Origin: Lunularia cruciata
Taxonomy: Eukaryota > Streptophyta > Marchantiopsida > Lunulariales > Lunulariaceae
DNA: 64,000 nt
Direction: 5' to 3'
Assembly (NCBI GenBank): GCA_948567375.1
Contig: OX419761.1
Location: forward strand, 30,568,501 to 30,632,500
The position numbers and the translations under genes are program-made. The notes beneath the pieces were generated by a model. The model worked only from the letters and a program-made list of their open reading frames with translations, was not told the DNA's origin and did no database searches. Positions 11,637-23,617 of the stretch are shown one piece after another (the stretch's first letter is position 1; each line of letters begins with the position of its first letter).

Positions 11637-14600
11637 TGTGACAACCCGGCAAATATCACTTTTGCGGTAATCGGGTAAGTAAAGTTTGTTCTCGCAGAAA
11701 TACGAGTCAGAAATGTCCAAATACGAAGTCAAACAATAACATGTAGTTCTTCTTGGTTGCATCTTTAATCTCTCAGGTAGAAACCACACCCAGAAGAGAG
11801 TAACAAGCACTGACTCGCAGTCTTGTCACAAATTCACACTTCTTAATCACAACTCCATCAAATCTTTCCAAACAATCTTGATTGTGATGATTCAGCTCTC
11901 CCAAAAATGGCACTTCATTGCAAAACGACTTTGCCTCAGAATTGTGTTCCACTCCTCCACTAAAGGCACAACTTCCTCGATCAAAATTGCTTCACATCAA
12001 CTTTGCACTACACTCACAAAAGCAAAATACTACCAACACTACAATTCCTCTCAGATCTGTCAAGGCATTGCTTCGGTTGTACTTCACTCAGGATCAAACA
12101 CACAGAATGAAGATCAAGGTTGTGGAATCCAACATCCAACAAACACTCTGATTTGCACTTCGAATTTCTTCACACACTCACAAACACAATTGCAAAGTTG
12201 ATACTCGGAATCAAGCTCAAGCGACGAGCATTGCTTCACAGTACTTCACTTTATCTATTCTTAGAAATTATGAGCACTGAACAACAATTTCTTGCGAATG
12301 CCACTCTTAAATAGTGAAGCAATCGATAGTTCTAACAACTATACCGTTTCTACAACAACTATTCTAACCTGCAGATCCGAAATGACAATGCACCTCTTCA
12401 TATCTGCCTCTTCAAATCTCAAATCTGTTACCACTACGACCCGATGTCTACTTCTTCTTTGGCTTTCAAACCCAAACCCAAAGTAACTTTACTTCCTAAT
12501 ATTCTATCCTCGGGTTTCACAACTCCTACATCTTCTACCAGATCTAGTAATTCTCTTTCCTGATCTGAAATTGCACTAGTGGGTAATCTATCTAACTCCT
12601 TATCTCCCGACCCACTCTTCTCTAATGTCTCTGAGGGTAACTCCAAAGACATTTGGACTCCTATGTTATCTACTTTGGGTTTTGCCTTAACATCTTTTCG
12701 AAGCTTTTCTAGCTCTACTTTCACTAAGTCTAATCTAATTGAAATGTTATCCTCTACCTCCAAAACCTTCCTATCTACACGAGTTCTTAATTTTATTAAC
12801 AAGGCATTCATCTCCGTGTCCTTTGCTCGTCTTTGCCTCGTCTCCTGCACCAACAACTTCAACTTGCGCAGTCGCACTTCTTCAATTCAAACGCTGGCTT
12901 CTGTACTTAACATTGCGTTCACCTTGAGGACTTTCTCCTTCAATGGCTCCAATCTTGTCTTCCTTTCTTGCTCACGATCTGCAAGCCATTCCTCTTGGTA
13001 CATCGCCAACTCTTCCTCGAACTCGGCTTTCACCGCTTCCTTCTCTTTCTCCTTCTGTACAACTTTCTCTTCTTGATTACGAAGTAACTCTCGTAATCTC
13101 TCTTCTTCTCTATACCACGCAGACAACTCTCTTTGCCAGAGTTGCTTCTTCTCCTCCATACTCTCCATCACTTGATTGAGCTCTTGATCCTTCGATTCTA
13201 CCCTCGCCATAGCATGGATAAGCTCTACTCTTGAATCAGCAAACTGCTGCTTCAAGATTTCATGCTCCGCTACTTGTCTCTCCCTTGCGATATCACTCTT
13301 CCTCGCAAGATCCTCTTGATAGCTCACTTCTCTCTTCAGGTCTTCAATTACCTAACTTCTCTCTATTGCTTCCGCTTGCAGTACTTCTCTCTCTTCCTCA
13401 CCTCGGGTTATACTCCTCTTCAACTCCGAGTTCTCCTCTTCTAATCTTGCTACCACCTGCAATACAATCTTTACCTCTGGACAAGTCAACTGCATCTCCT
13501 TCTTCTTCTGCTCCAACTTCACCAACAGCGGGCACACTACCTCTCACAGGTACTCTACTCCCTCACTGGCAACTTCTTCCTCCCGCGGAGTAGTTTCTCT
13601 TTTCTCCTTGTGTTCTCCTGATACTCGCCTTCTTCTCTGAAGTCTTCATATCGGGATTGATGCCTCACTACCCAAGCTGTCTTCTGCCTCTTCCTTCACC
13701 CTACTCGGCCCTGCCTCACACTTTGCCTTACGTCTCGAGCAAACTCCTCGCTGTACTGTGATCTTCTTCTCCTCGAGCACCGGTACTTTGTCTTCCAGTG
13801 CCGCATTGTCTTCGGCTTCTACTTCGGCTTGCACTTCTTCTTCGTATTCTTCAGCCGCTGGCGCCAAAGTCATTTCTCCACCCTCTTCACTGTCACTGCT
13901 CGTATCTCCGCTCTGCAGTGTCAGCTTAGGTTCCTCCTCATGTTCTGAGTCCTCTGTCTTGAGCTCGGCCTCGCCTTCTGAGTCTTCATCTTCTGACTCA
14001 ATTACTACCATTCCTCACCTTGGGTTGTTTTTCTGCATCTTCTAAGGTTTCTTATTTTCTTCGGCTTCAGCTTGCCAAGTTCTCTTCTTCGTCGGGGTAC
14101 TTACTACAACTTCCACGTTTTTCCTTGTCTTTGCATAGTAGTCGTCCGTGCTCCAGATTTGGAGAATGTACTGCTGCTCCTCGACATCGACTTCCTTTCG
14201 CACATCCGGATGGAAGTGCGACACCATCCAATTTTGCTCCGCCGAGGTCAGCAAATTGAGCCCGAGGTAGAAGTGCACCGCAAACGGCACAATGTAATGT
14301 GGAGGCAACTTATCCCGCAGATTCCACACCATCTGCCTCGTTCTCTCATGAAAACACCTTGCCCAATTAATTGGTTCTCTTGCAAACAATTTTTGAAAGA
14401 ACACCGCTTGGTGTTTCATCACATATGCTGTTCTCTCCGGCTTCAGGATTGCCATCAAAGCGCTCACAATTCCTCTCTTGACAAGATCTTTGTAAGTTTC
14501 TACCTTGTACCCATTCTTCGTTCTCTTCGACGAGAAGACATCTCTCACCTCTTGCATTTCTTGGGCTATCTCTCCTTTCCCCAAGAAAGTGGCTCCCTGC

Positions 14601-15417
14601 TCCGAACCCGCCTCCTTCTCGAGTACGAGTCTCCAATCCGACTTTGTCCAACAAGCCGGATTTCCTCTCTTCCCTTCTTCCTCAAGAACATCGAGACACT
14701 TACTCTCGATGATTTCTGTCATGAATCCTGGAAAACTTACGTTCCAGTTCCATGCCAGAAAAGTGATCCAAAGTCGGCTCAAGACTTTGATCCTCGCTAC
14801 TACATCTAATCTCCGAATTGCATGATTTCTCATTGTGAATTCAGAGTTCTTCTTCCCTCCTCCCATCTCTTCTGCTTTCTTACTGTCTCTCGATTTCTCT
14901 CTTGCAACTTCTCCCTTGCGCACTAACACGAGTCCGACTCTATTTCCCTTTCCCCAATCACCTGCAAGACGACTCCTCAACGGCAAAGGAAAATTGCTCG
15001 ACATTTTGTCGTTGCAGTTTTGATTTTTATAGAGTTGCACTTCTTTGTCTTCCGTCACTTCGAGTTTCTACCAAGAAATCACACCTCCGGCATGCACCTG
15101 TCACTGTCAATCAACCTTCGCGCGTATGAGCCGCCAGTTTTGAAACGGCCCCTTCTTGAATTTCTTGCCCCGACAAAAGGTTGTTAGACTGTCTTCGCCT
15201 CGGGTTGAGCTCCCCCTGATCCAAAGACAATCTACTTTGTATTGTATGCTGACAAGGCATTTCCAAGTACTTCGCCTTATGACCCAAAGTCACTTTACTT
15301 CGGGTTTCATCCCAAAGACAATTTTCTTCGCCTTCTTCGGCCATACAGGCGCAATCCGACTTCTCTATACACTTCTTCTCCTTTATTTTGAAAAAAACAA
15401 AAAATGTGGGCACCACA
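11637..15417 (-). mobile_element. Solo LTR (3.78 kb) of the LTR-ORF element family
   Basis: It reads TGTGACAACCCGG...CACCACA on the plus strand, the reverse complement of the LTRs at 23618-27380 and 33552-37341. It is flanked by a perfect 5-bp target duplication, CCTAC at 11632-11636 and 15418-15422. No internal gag-pol sequence is present, so this is the product of LTR-LTR recombination, or one LTR left behind. It carries its own copy of the LTR ORF and is visibly more diverged than the other two copies are from each other. Confidence 0.92.
12434..15004 (-). pseudogene. LTR-encoded coiled-coil protein, solo-LTR copy
   Basis: From ATG 15004-15002 to TAG 12436-12434 this is 857 codons including the stop, in one frame with no net frameshift. 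That is within one codon of the copy at 33974-36547. Internal stops: TAG at about 14042-14044, TGA 14015-14017, TGA 13646-13648, a TGA near 13545, TAG 13352-13354 and TGA 12887-12889. Where the other copies can be compared, most are simple CGA-to-TGA or CAG-to-TAG changes; the TGA at 12887 is shared by all copies. Domains match the 3'-LTR copy: N-terminal globular half (VMKHQAVFFQKLFAREPINW), acidic region, and coiled coil (ELIHAMARVESKDQELNQVM-like). Retaining frame despite many substitutions suggests protein-level constraint before insertion. Confidence 0.85.
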
Positions 15418-18125
15418 CCTACCTTCAAGTTGAGAGATGCATTACCTCTCACATCTTCAAGTGCCACCATTTTTGGTTTGGGAAATATGTCACCTCTTTG
15501 CCCTTCAAGAAACATAGGTGCAATGCAAGGAGAAGTACCACATCTTGTATATGGAAATACTATTGCTTTCAATCAAGAAGATGCATTACCTTCCAAGACA
15601 CTTCTGAATCCAAGAGAAATATCACCTCAAGAGTTTACCAACAACATTACAAACTCCCAACTTCAAGTAATGTTTCCATTGATAGCAAGTACTTTTGCCC
15701 AAGGGATTCTCTCTACTTTGGCATCATGGCTGATGGAACCATTCACCAGCCCAACACCTATATTTTGGCAGCCTTTGCTACAATGACTTTGACCTCTAGG
15801 GGTGAAAAAAAAATTGCATACCTCTAGGTACAATAGTGTTCAAAAGACAAGAAGATTTTGATTCATTCTTGCAACTGTTTGAGAATGTATGTATGGCACA
15901 AAACATTGTGGACAATGAAACAATGGCTTGACAGATTGGCCAATGCTTTATTAAAATTGTGCAGCATTAGTTCATTGTCCATGCCCCTACCACAAGGACA
16001 AGCTATGCTTTGATATGAGAAAAAATGCAACATGAATACACCTTGCCCAGACAACAAGAACAACTAAGGGACAAAATAAATAAATTATGCAAAAGACATA
16101 ATGAAACCATGTAGGTATTTATTCAAAGATTCCAATATATAGCATCCATGATAACTCCAATCTCAGATCCTACAACAACCTTCAATTGGTTTAAGGATGC
16201 TCTACTTAAGGATATTCAAAAATTTATCATACAAAACAAGGTTGCAAGCCTTCAAGGAAGCACATTGTTAGGCTCAAGATCACAAGCAAGTTAGCTTTAT
16301 TGGACCCCTACTCCATCATATTGGAGTTCAAAGGAAGTATAATGCATAATCCTTATGCAACTACTCATGGTTTTTCCCAATCCAACTATTTCTATGGGGA
16401 AAGTGCCTTGCTGTATGGAGCCCATATATAGTAACACAAGCAATGCTAGTATATGACCAACTGCTAGTAGTTTCCCTTGCCGTTCCTCCTAGAGCTTTGG
16501 TTCTCCTTTGTGCTCATGCAACCACCTTGCTACTTGTAACAACCACTAAAATGGAGGATATCTTAGTCAAGTTGGAACACTTGGAGAATCTTCATTTAGC
16601 ACACTAACCCCCAGAGAGAAATCCCACTAACATCACCACAAGGGGGAAAATCTTGTGCACTTGCTATTTGGGATAGGGCTCCACCAATGCTCAATTTACT
16701 ACTTTGGACATCCCAAATTTTTGTGCCCACTATTGGAGGTATGGGCACGTCATGGTAAACTGCAAAACACTACAAATATGCCATGAACCTTGGGAAGTAA
16801 GGGTCCATGTTGTAGATGGAGTCTCATAGTAGAACAACTTCAACCAACACTCACATGACCTGCCCTTCCAAGGTGGATAGGGAAATGGATGAGAACACAA
16901 AGCACTTGGACCCGCTATACAATGTCACATTTGTAATGACAATCACTATGCAAATCAATGTCCTAACATGCCCACCCATTGCACATTTTTGCTCTAGCAC
17001 TCACACTATGGCATAATGTCTAGATTTGAAGAACTTTATAACCCAAACTTGGCAAGCACCTATAAAAAACAACCCACACAACAATGTTGGTCCTAATGAG
17101 ATTGTGCATTAGAATAGAAGATGTTTTTATTCTAGGAGAAGCATCCCCTATCTATGGAAGTGCTATTGTAGATGCAATCATCTTCTTTATGACATATTCC
17201 CGCATGTATGATGTACCTGATCTAGATAGTGCTTCTAACTCTCAAAGTTTTAATGAGGAGACCACAAAGAAATTAATCAGTAGCCCTTGGAAATGTATAG
17301 AGCAGCCATCCCTATGTTTGACATCCTTGCAAGGCAACCACCTACTTTTATCATACACAAATATGATATCATGATTGACTTAGCTAATGTAAAAGCCAAC
17401 ATTACTTTCAAACAACTCTAGAAAGTATCCCATGTGGAATGAAGAAAACTGCAAAACGTTATACTGAAGGAGCAACACATAGTATGCTTCAAGGAACCAC
17501 TCATTAGAAATGCACCCAGGCCTTGCATTCCCCTCAAAAAATCCCAAAGAGATGTCCACACCTCCGACAGCAGGTAGCCCGTATCCTCCAACTTGGGGAC
17601 ACCTAGAGTCCTTAGCTCGACAAAGCTCCCACACTTCTTCTAAAGGATATAGGGTTACCAAATCTCCAAGTATTATATACCAAAGGCAATGATCCAAACA
17701 TTCTTGTAACAATTGAGTGCAATGTCATCCCAAGCCATTGCATAAATTCGGGGTCTTTGGTCAATATAATGACCAAAAGGAGTCATGGAGACATTGGGAC
17801 TTGGGGAATGACCAAGACTACTACTCTTCTTTGAATGGAAAATGGGAGACAACATTGCCCCCTTGGATTATTATCAAAGGTCTCCCACAATCATTGGAAA
17901 ATAGACCTTCCTAGTTGATTATCTGAGCATGGACACACTTGCCTTAGCACATTCTCCTTATTAGTAGACATCCCATGGCTGGTCAAGGCTGATGTCATCA
18001 TCTCTTGGTAGATAGGAAAATTGACATTTGGGAAAAAATCTAAACATTCAACTTCCAATGTATTTGACAATGCCACTTTCAAGCTAGACCAAGAAGAAAG
18101 AACCAAGCTTTGACATTGATGCATG

Positions 18126-19045
18126 GAGTCCTTATCATGCTACTAATGATAAAGAACTTGCAAGTGCCATTGCTAGTTGCCTCTTCATTGTGGAGGTCAT
18201 AATAAGCAGTCTTGCAACACCAAAATGCATCCTTCTTGACACCTTAATTAGATTCTTCCTCAGGTCTCCATGTGGGTGTCTTGGTATGGTGGGAAACTCA
18301 TGAATGAATTTGCAACTTAAGAAAATAGACTGACATTAAGCTACAAGAATCTTCAAAGCCCCATACCAATTAAAGGATGTTTTGCTTTACATTCAAGGGC
18401 AAAACAATGCTACACAAAGGACAATTCATCTACAATGCCCAAATGGTGCAAAGTTCAAGAATATTACCATCTATCTACAACACCAGAATTTACCAAAATG
18501 CTTTAGATCCTTGAGTAGAATGACAAGACACACATGTGAAATTGAATTCCTTGCAAGAAAGTACAAATATTTCAAGAGGCAATCCTATTCCTATAAATCT
18601 TTAGAGGATTTGGTGCACTCTTACTTTACAAACTGAGAGCATTGATACTTGCACAAAGGAACTTTGATAGGAGATGTCACAATTCATTATAGGGAAGCAA
18701 TTATAAGCAAACATATCAAATTGTACCAAGAACTTTGAGAAATCAACAAGAAACTTAGTTTGCTATGCATGACAAACAACACCTTATTGCCAAAGTGATT
18801 GCATGAGCAATCTTGGATAGGCTACATCAAATAGGTCAAGGAGCTATCATCCCTACTATATAAAAATTTCATCAAGAGGTAAAGGACTACCAAGTTGACT
18901 TGGTTCTACAAATGCAAATTGCACGGAAAATCTTCAAAGAAGTCTTCAAAGAGTTGGGAAGATTGACCAAACACTATGACATGGTAATTTCCACAAGAAG
19001 CCAAGAACTCCTACTAAAAGAAGGAGCCATGACATCCATCTATAT
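18126..19045 (+). other. Outer-element internal sequence, product not recognised
   Basis: Follows the protease relic and ends at the chromovirus 5' LTR. A short open frame at 18382-18636 and broken Lys-rich frames up to 19040 have no domain that I recognise. Reverse transcriptase of this layer is not visible here and may have been lost. Confidence 0.4.
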
Positions 19046-19471
19046 TGTGACAATATGGAGTTTAGCAACATAGTTAATAAGACTAATGAAGTAGAGAATA
19101 AGCCAAATTAGCCCAGAATATTCAAGAAGCATCTAGGAAACTTCTTGGGAAGCTTCTCGACTAGCTTAACTTGCACCCCAAGCAAGTAGCTTCTAGAAGG
19201 AAGCTTCTAGAAGCTTCTAACTAGCTTAGCTTGCATGCCAAGTAGGTGGCTTCTAGAAGAAAGCTTCTTGAGAAGCTTCTCGGTTAACTTGGCTTGCACT
19301 CTAAGAAAGCGACTCAAGAAAGCTTCTTGAGAAGCTTCACAAGGGTCTTGTATGCTACATATAAATACCAAAGCCAAAGTGCATGCTAGGCATTTGGAGT
19401 TTTCCCACATTCAAGTGTCCCAATGTGAGTTTCAATTCTCCTATTTCTCTGCTTGGGCTCGGTCTTTTACA
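19046..19471 (+). repeat. 5' LTR of the second-layer element
   Basis: Begins TGTGACAATATGG and ends TTTTACA, immediately upstream of the primer site. It matches 47265-47689. It contains three related blocks of about 60 bp built from TAACTTG/TAGCTTGCA, CCAAGTAG and CTTCTAGAAG motifs, then a TATA box (TATAAATA, 19360-19367). Confidence 0.85.
19136..19367 (+). promoter_or_regulatory. Heat-shock-element-like array and TATA box in the LTR
   Basis: Repeated GAAGCTTC and TTCTAGAAG palindromes fit the heat-shock-factor site rule of alternating nGAAn units. 19200-19217 (GAAGCTTCTAGAAGCTTC) is a perfect four-unit site. Additional two- or three-unit sites occur around 19150, 19192, 19252, 19265 and 19322, all upstream of TATAAATA at 19360-19367. 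Heat-activated plant LTR elements such as Arabidopsis ONSEN use such sites; function here is inferred. Confidence 0.6.
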
Positions 19472-19472
19472 T

Positions 19473-19484
19473 TGGTATCAGAGC
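19473..19484 (+). other. Primer-binding site, initiator tRNA-Met
   Basis: TGGTATCAGAGC, the standard plant initiator-Met complement, lies 1 bp after the LTR end at 19471. Confidence 0.9.
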
Positions 19485-19742
19485 AAGAATGGGATGGATG
19501 GAATTTATGGATCCCCAAATCCACTTCCACCAAACCATTGGGATTTTTGTATCCAAGTACTACCCAAGCATAATTGCACACAATTCATCACCTCACACTT
19601 TGGACAAGATTTTTTGCATATGATCACCATATCTGAGGAAGCCTTGGTGCTTCCGGTTGTAACTTATGGAGAACGGTGGATGTGCTGCTTTTATGTGTTA
19701 ATAAAGGAGGTAGATTAAGGGTGGCGTGATAGAGTAACAACC

Positions 19743-20565
19743 ATGGCGGCAATACCCAATGTTATCCTTGCTATGCAACAATAGATTTGAGCACCTTACT
19801 CAATTGTTGGATGAACAAGATCATTGACGACAAGTGCACGTAGAACGGTACCAGTTTGAGAAGGAGAAGATCAAATCCGATTCCCTAAACCCAAGGTATT
19901 TGAAGGCAAGAATCTCACGGGTGTAGTGGAGAATTTTGTGTTTGATTGTGAATGTTATTTTGAAACTACCAATTTGCAAGACAAGCAAAAACATATTCTC
20001 TTGGCTTCTAGCCAATTGGATGGAGTAGTAAAGCTATTGGGGAGATTCCAAGTGGAGCGATGTGAACGACAAATTGTTGCACCAATCTTGATGTGTACAG
20101 AATTCAAGAGTGCCATAATTAGTTGGTTCCAAGCTATATATGCCACACAAGCTACAAGGGATAGGTTGGCAGAGTTGAGACAGATTGGCTCTGTAAGAAG
20201 TTACATCACACAATTCCATAACACCATCATGCAAATCTCAGATATATTGGAAGGTGAGGCTCTAGATCAATTTGTGAGGGGCTTGAAGTCAAGAACCAAA
20301 TTAGAGGTAACCATGCAAGAGCCATAACACTTGGAGGAAGCCATGCGGTTGACCAAATGTTTTAATTCCTTGGTTACAACAACTTGGTCTTGACCTTGAT
20401 CTCCACAAAACCTACCGATACACTACACATGGGTGGAGGAGCCAACACCAATGGAGATTGATGCCATTCAATGGAGGAGACCACTTGGCATTGTAGATAG
20501 AAAGAAACTGTGACAAAATGGTGGTTGTTTTTATTGTTGCCAATTGGGACATCACATTGTTGAAT
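19743..20565 (+). pseudogene. Gag of the second-layer Ty3 element (broken)
   Basis: The longest open piece (19926-20327) shows the retrotransposon gag core: a Trp-containing capsid segment (AIISWFQAIY), then DRLAELRQIGSVRSYITQF and GEALDQFVRGLKSRTKLEV, very typical of chromovirus gag. A CCHC zinc knuckle, C-FY-C-CQLG-H-HIVE-C, follows near 20525-20565 after several stops. Stops upstream (for example TAG in the first 40 codons after ATG 19743) make it non-functional. Confidence 0.8.
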
Positions 20566-20689
20566 GTCACTCAAGAATGAGCAACCTCAACAAGTTGCCC
20601 AAATGGAGTTTGTGGAGCAGAATGATCAAGGAAACAAGGAATTCCAATAGGAAATTTCAAGCCGCCTATTAGAAGCTTGATTAGTTCTA

Positions 20690-23617
20690 ATGGTATTGAA
20701 GGCTCGACCTATGCAAGTTTGCTTCACTTGCAAGGTATGATATCTAATCGGGGCTGTAGGATTTTGGTTGATTTTGGTTGATTTTGGAAAGTTAGAGAAT
20801 TGTATGTCTATGCAAGTAGCAAAGAAATTGGGTATTCCTATCAAGCCAATAATTGGAGGTAGATTGATGATGGTGGATGGTAGAAAGAGTTCTGCATTTT
20901 GTACCTCACATCCTATAACCTTCAAGATTGGGAAGGAGTATTTGGAGTGTATAATGTTTGTAGTGGCACCTCTACACTATGATTTCATTTTATAACTACC
21001 TTGGCTTGACCATCATAAGGTTCAATTTGATTGGACCGATGATAAATTCAAGTACGACACCAAGGTAGGAATTTCTGATTAGGTTGTTTGGCACCTCTGA
21101 GTAAGACACCTAAAAATAGTCAGTCCCAAGATGAGAAGTTTGTCAAGAAGGTAGCCATAGAGCAAGCCTTGAAGGAGGATGAGTCCCAATATGGGAATTT
21201 TACCAGGAAAGCAGCCATGGAGCAAGCTTTGAAGAAAGATGAGTCCCTAAATAGGAAGTTTGTTAGTGAAACAACCATAGAGCAAGCTTTGGAGGAAGAT
21301 AAGTCTATTTTTGCAGTGTGGATCAAGCCAATTGCACAAGGACAATCTGAGGAGGGCCAAGAGCTTCATCAATCAGGTTGATCAGATAGTTCAAGAGTTT
21401 GCATACGTGTTTTTGGATGAATTGCCAAAGGGATTACCCTCTGATTGTGGTATGCCCTTCAAGATTGAGTTATTGCACGGGAGTACTCCAATGAGTTGAC
21501 CAATCTATTGGCTCTCACCAAAGGAGTTGGAGGAGTTGTGAATAACACTTATGGAGTTGTTGGAGAAGGATTTCATATGACGTAGTACCTCTCCTTGTAG
21601 AGCACTGATACTATTTGTTCCAAAGAAGCATAAAGGACTCTGTTTTTGCATTGATTATCATGGGCTCAATAAGCAAACAATGCAGAATGCATATCCCTTA
21701 CCTCGGATTGATGACTTACTTGATCAATTGAGTAGAGCACAATACTTTTCCAAGTTGGATCTCTATAGTGGCTATTGGAAAATCCCCATTGATGGGAAGG
21801 ATGTGCAAAAGACTGCCTTTTGTACAAGGTATGGGCATTTTGAATGGAGAGTTCTACCTTTTGGGCTCACGAATGCTCCAATAGTCTTCATCGATCAGAT
21901 GCATTGGGTGTTGGATGGACTATTGGATTGGTACGTGATGGTGTTCTTGGATGATATCTTAATCTATATCAAGATAAAGGTAGAACACGTGAATCATGTG
22001 CAAAGATTCACGTGCAAGAAGTCCTAAGACAACTACGACAATGGAAGTTTTATTGCAAGAAGTTGAAGTGTGCCTTTTGGTAGAACAAAATCACCTTCTT
22101 GGGTCACAAGATCTCATCAGAAGGGATCAAGATGGAAAAGGAGAAAATCAAGGCTATTATTGATTGGCCTACTCCAAAGGATGCTATAGAAGTACATGCA
22201 TTTAATAGATTGGCCATTTTTTACCAATGGTTCATCCATTATTATGCTCATATGGCTGCACCAGTGACTGACCTCTTGGGGAAGAACTTGAGCTTCCAGT
22301 GGACCACCAAGCATGAAGAAGCATTCAAGAAGCTGAAACATATGGTGTCTTCAAGACCCATCCTTCAACCATATGATCCTCAACTACCTTGTGTGGTTGA
22401 TTTTGATGCTTCTAACTTTGCAATTGGAGCAGTGTTGGAACAAGAATTCCTAGATGGACTACATCCCATTGCCTTTGTGTCTTGCCAAATAAATACAGCT
22501 AAAAGAAATTACTCTGCATGAGATTAAGAAACTTGCAATGTCATATGCCTCCAAGATATGGAGGCATTATCTCTTGGGGAAACAAGTGATCATGCAAACT
22601 AATCACAAACCATTGTTGCAGACCTTACACTTGGAACACATGAAGAGTTGACATCATTGATGGAAGGAGCAACTTTAATTGTTTGACATCAAACTTGAGT
22701 ACAAACCAGGTCGGTTCCATGTCATTCCTGATGCTTTTTCACAATGATCTAATTTGAAGTCTCTTCTTCTCATCACGGTGGCAATTACAATGGTGGCAAT
22801 TGACTCCAAGGTCCAAAATAAGTTTGGTCAGCTCTACAACAAGATCACCTCTTCCAAATGGTACATGGTCATCTTACAACATGTGATAAGGAGTACAACA
22901 CCTTCTCCTTCAAGGAAGGTCTTTTATTCCATGAGGACCACATCTATATTCCAACCAAAGGTGATCTTTGACTTGTGAGTCTTCAAGAAGCCCATGATTT
23001 ACCAATAGCTGGTCACATGAGTGTGGACAAGACCTTGGGTGCCCTCCAATGCCAATGGTGGTGGCCCAACATGACATGAGATGTTTGAGAGTTTGTTCGA
23101 TCATGTGAAAGCTGCCAATGCAACAAGGCCAACAACCAGAAGCCGAGTGGTCCTTCAACCACTTCCCATTCCATCCGCTCAATGGGAACATGTGAGTTTA
23201 GATCTCATCACATCCTTACCCAAGACAAAGCAAGGACACACAACAATTGTGGTGTTTGTGGATAATCTTAGTAAGCAAATCCACTTAGCACCAACCTTTG
23301 ATATTGTGGATGCTCCAACCTTAGTGCAAATCTACTTTGACAATGTCTTCAAGCATTGTGGGATGCCACGTGTACTCATCTCCGACCATGATCCTCAATT
23401 CACTGGGAAGTTTTGGCAAGCACTTTTCTAGATACTTGGCACCAAGCTTGCTTTGTCCACAGCCTATCATCCTCAAACTAATGGACAAACCAAACGTGCA
23501 AATCATACCTTGGAAGATATATTGGGTGCCTTTGTCAATGTCTACCATACCAATTGGGATGAATGTCTTACAACTACAAAATTTGCTCACAACAATTCCA
23601 AATAGGCAAGCACCGGA
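20690..23617 (+). pseudogene. Pol (PR-RT-RH-IN) of the second-layer Ty3 element, 5' part
   Basis: Protease: LVDFGK near 20770 has Phe where the family has Ser (D-S/T-G). RT: FCIDYHGLNKQTMQNAYPLP (about 21640), KLDLYSGYWKI, LPFGLTNAP and the catalytic FLDD (about 21950). RNase H: VDFDASNFAIGAVLEQ (about 22395). Integrase: conserved Asp in SLDLITSLP (about 23195) and in SDHDPQFTG (about 23385), but the third catalytic residue is Lys (NGQTKRAN instead of NGQTERAN, about 23485). The frame ends in ...NNSK-stop-ASTGFF at 23617, where the young element begins. Numerous stops throughout. Confidence 0.85.

Larger units (their letters stand above)
11509..18125 (+). pseudogene. Gag-protease relic of the outer Tat/Athila-type element, split by a solo LTR
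   Basis: Coding sequence resumes at 15423 exactly after the target duplication of the solo LTR. About 15423-15785 is an open gag-like N-terminal stretch. About 15840-16300 resembles the retrotransposon gag core (FIQRFQYIASMI, then NWFKDALLKDIQKFIIQNK). A degenerate zinc knuckle (CAHYWRYGHVMVNC) lies near 16720. From about 17340 the order matches Tat-type gag-protease: YDIMIDLANVKANITFKQL parallels YDIIADLATTNANVTFKQL in the young element at about 29900. Protease remnants (NSGSLVNIMT-like, then WLVKADVI and IGKLTFGKK) continue to about 18.1 kb. Many stops and frameshifts; no function remains. Confidence 0.7.

Noticed and set aside
14072-14809. 245-codon plus-strand open frame inside the solo LTR
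   Set aside because: It is antisense to the LTR ORF, in a Glu/Lys-rich region whose complement naturally lacks stops. Its counterparts in the other LTRs are broken, and the composition (Ser/Leu/Phe-rich) is that of a shadow frame.
19036-19050. CATCTATA before both second-layer LTRs as a target duplication
   Set aside because: It precedes both LTRs rather than flanking the outer ends, so it is more likely part of the LTR edge or coincidence.
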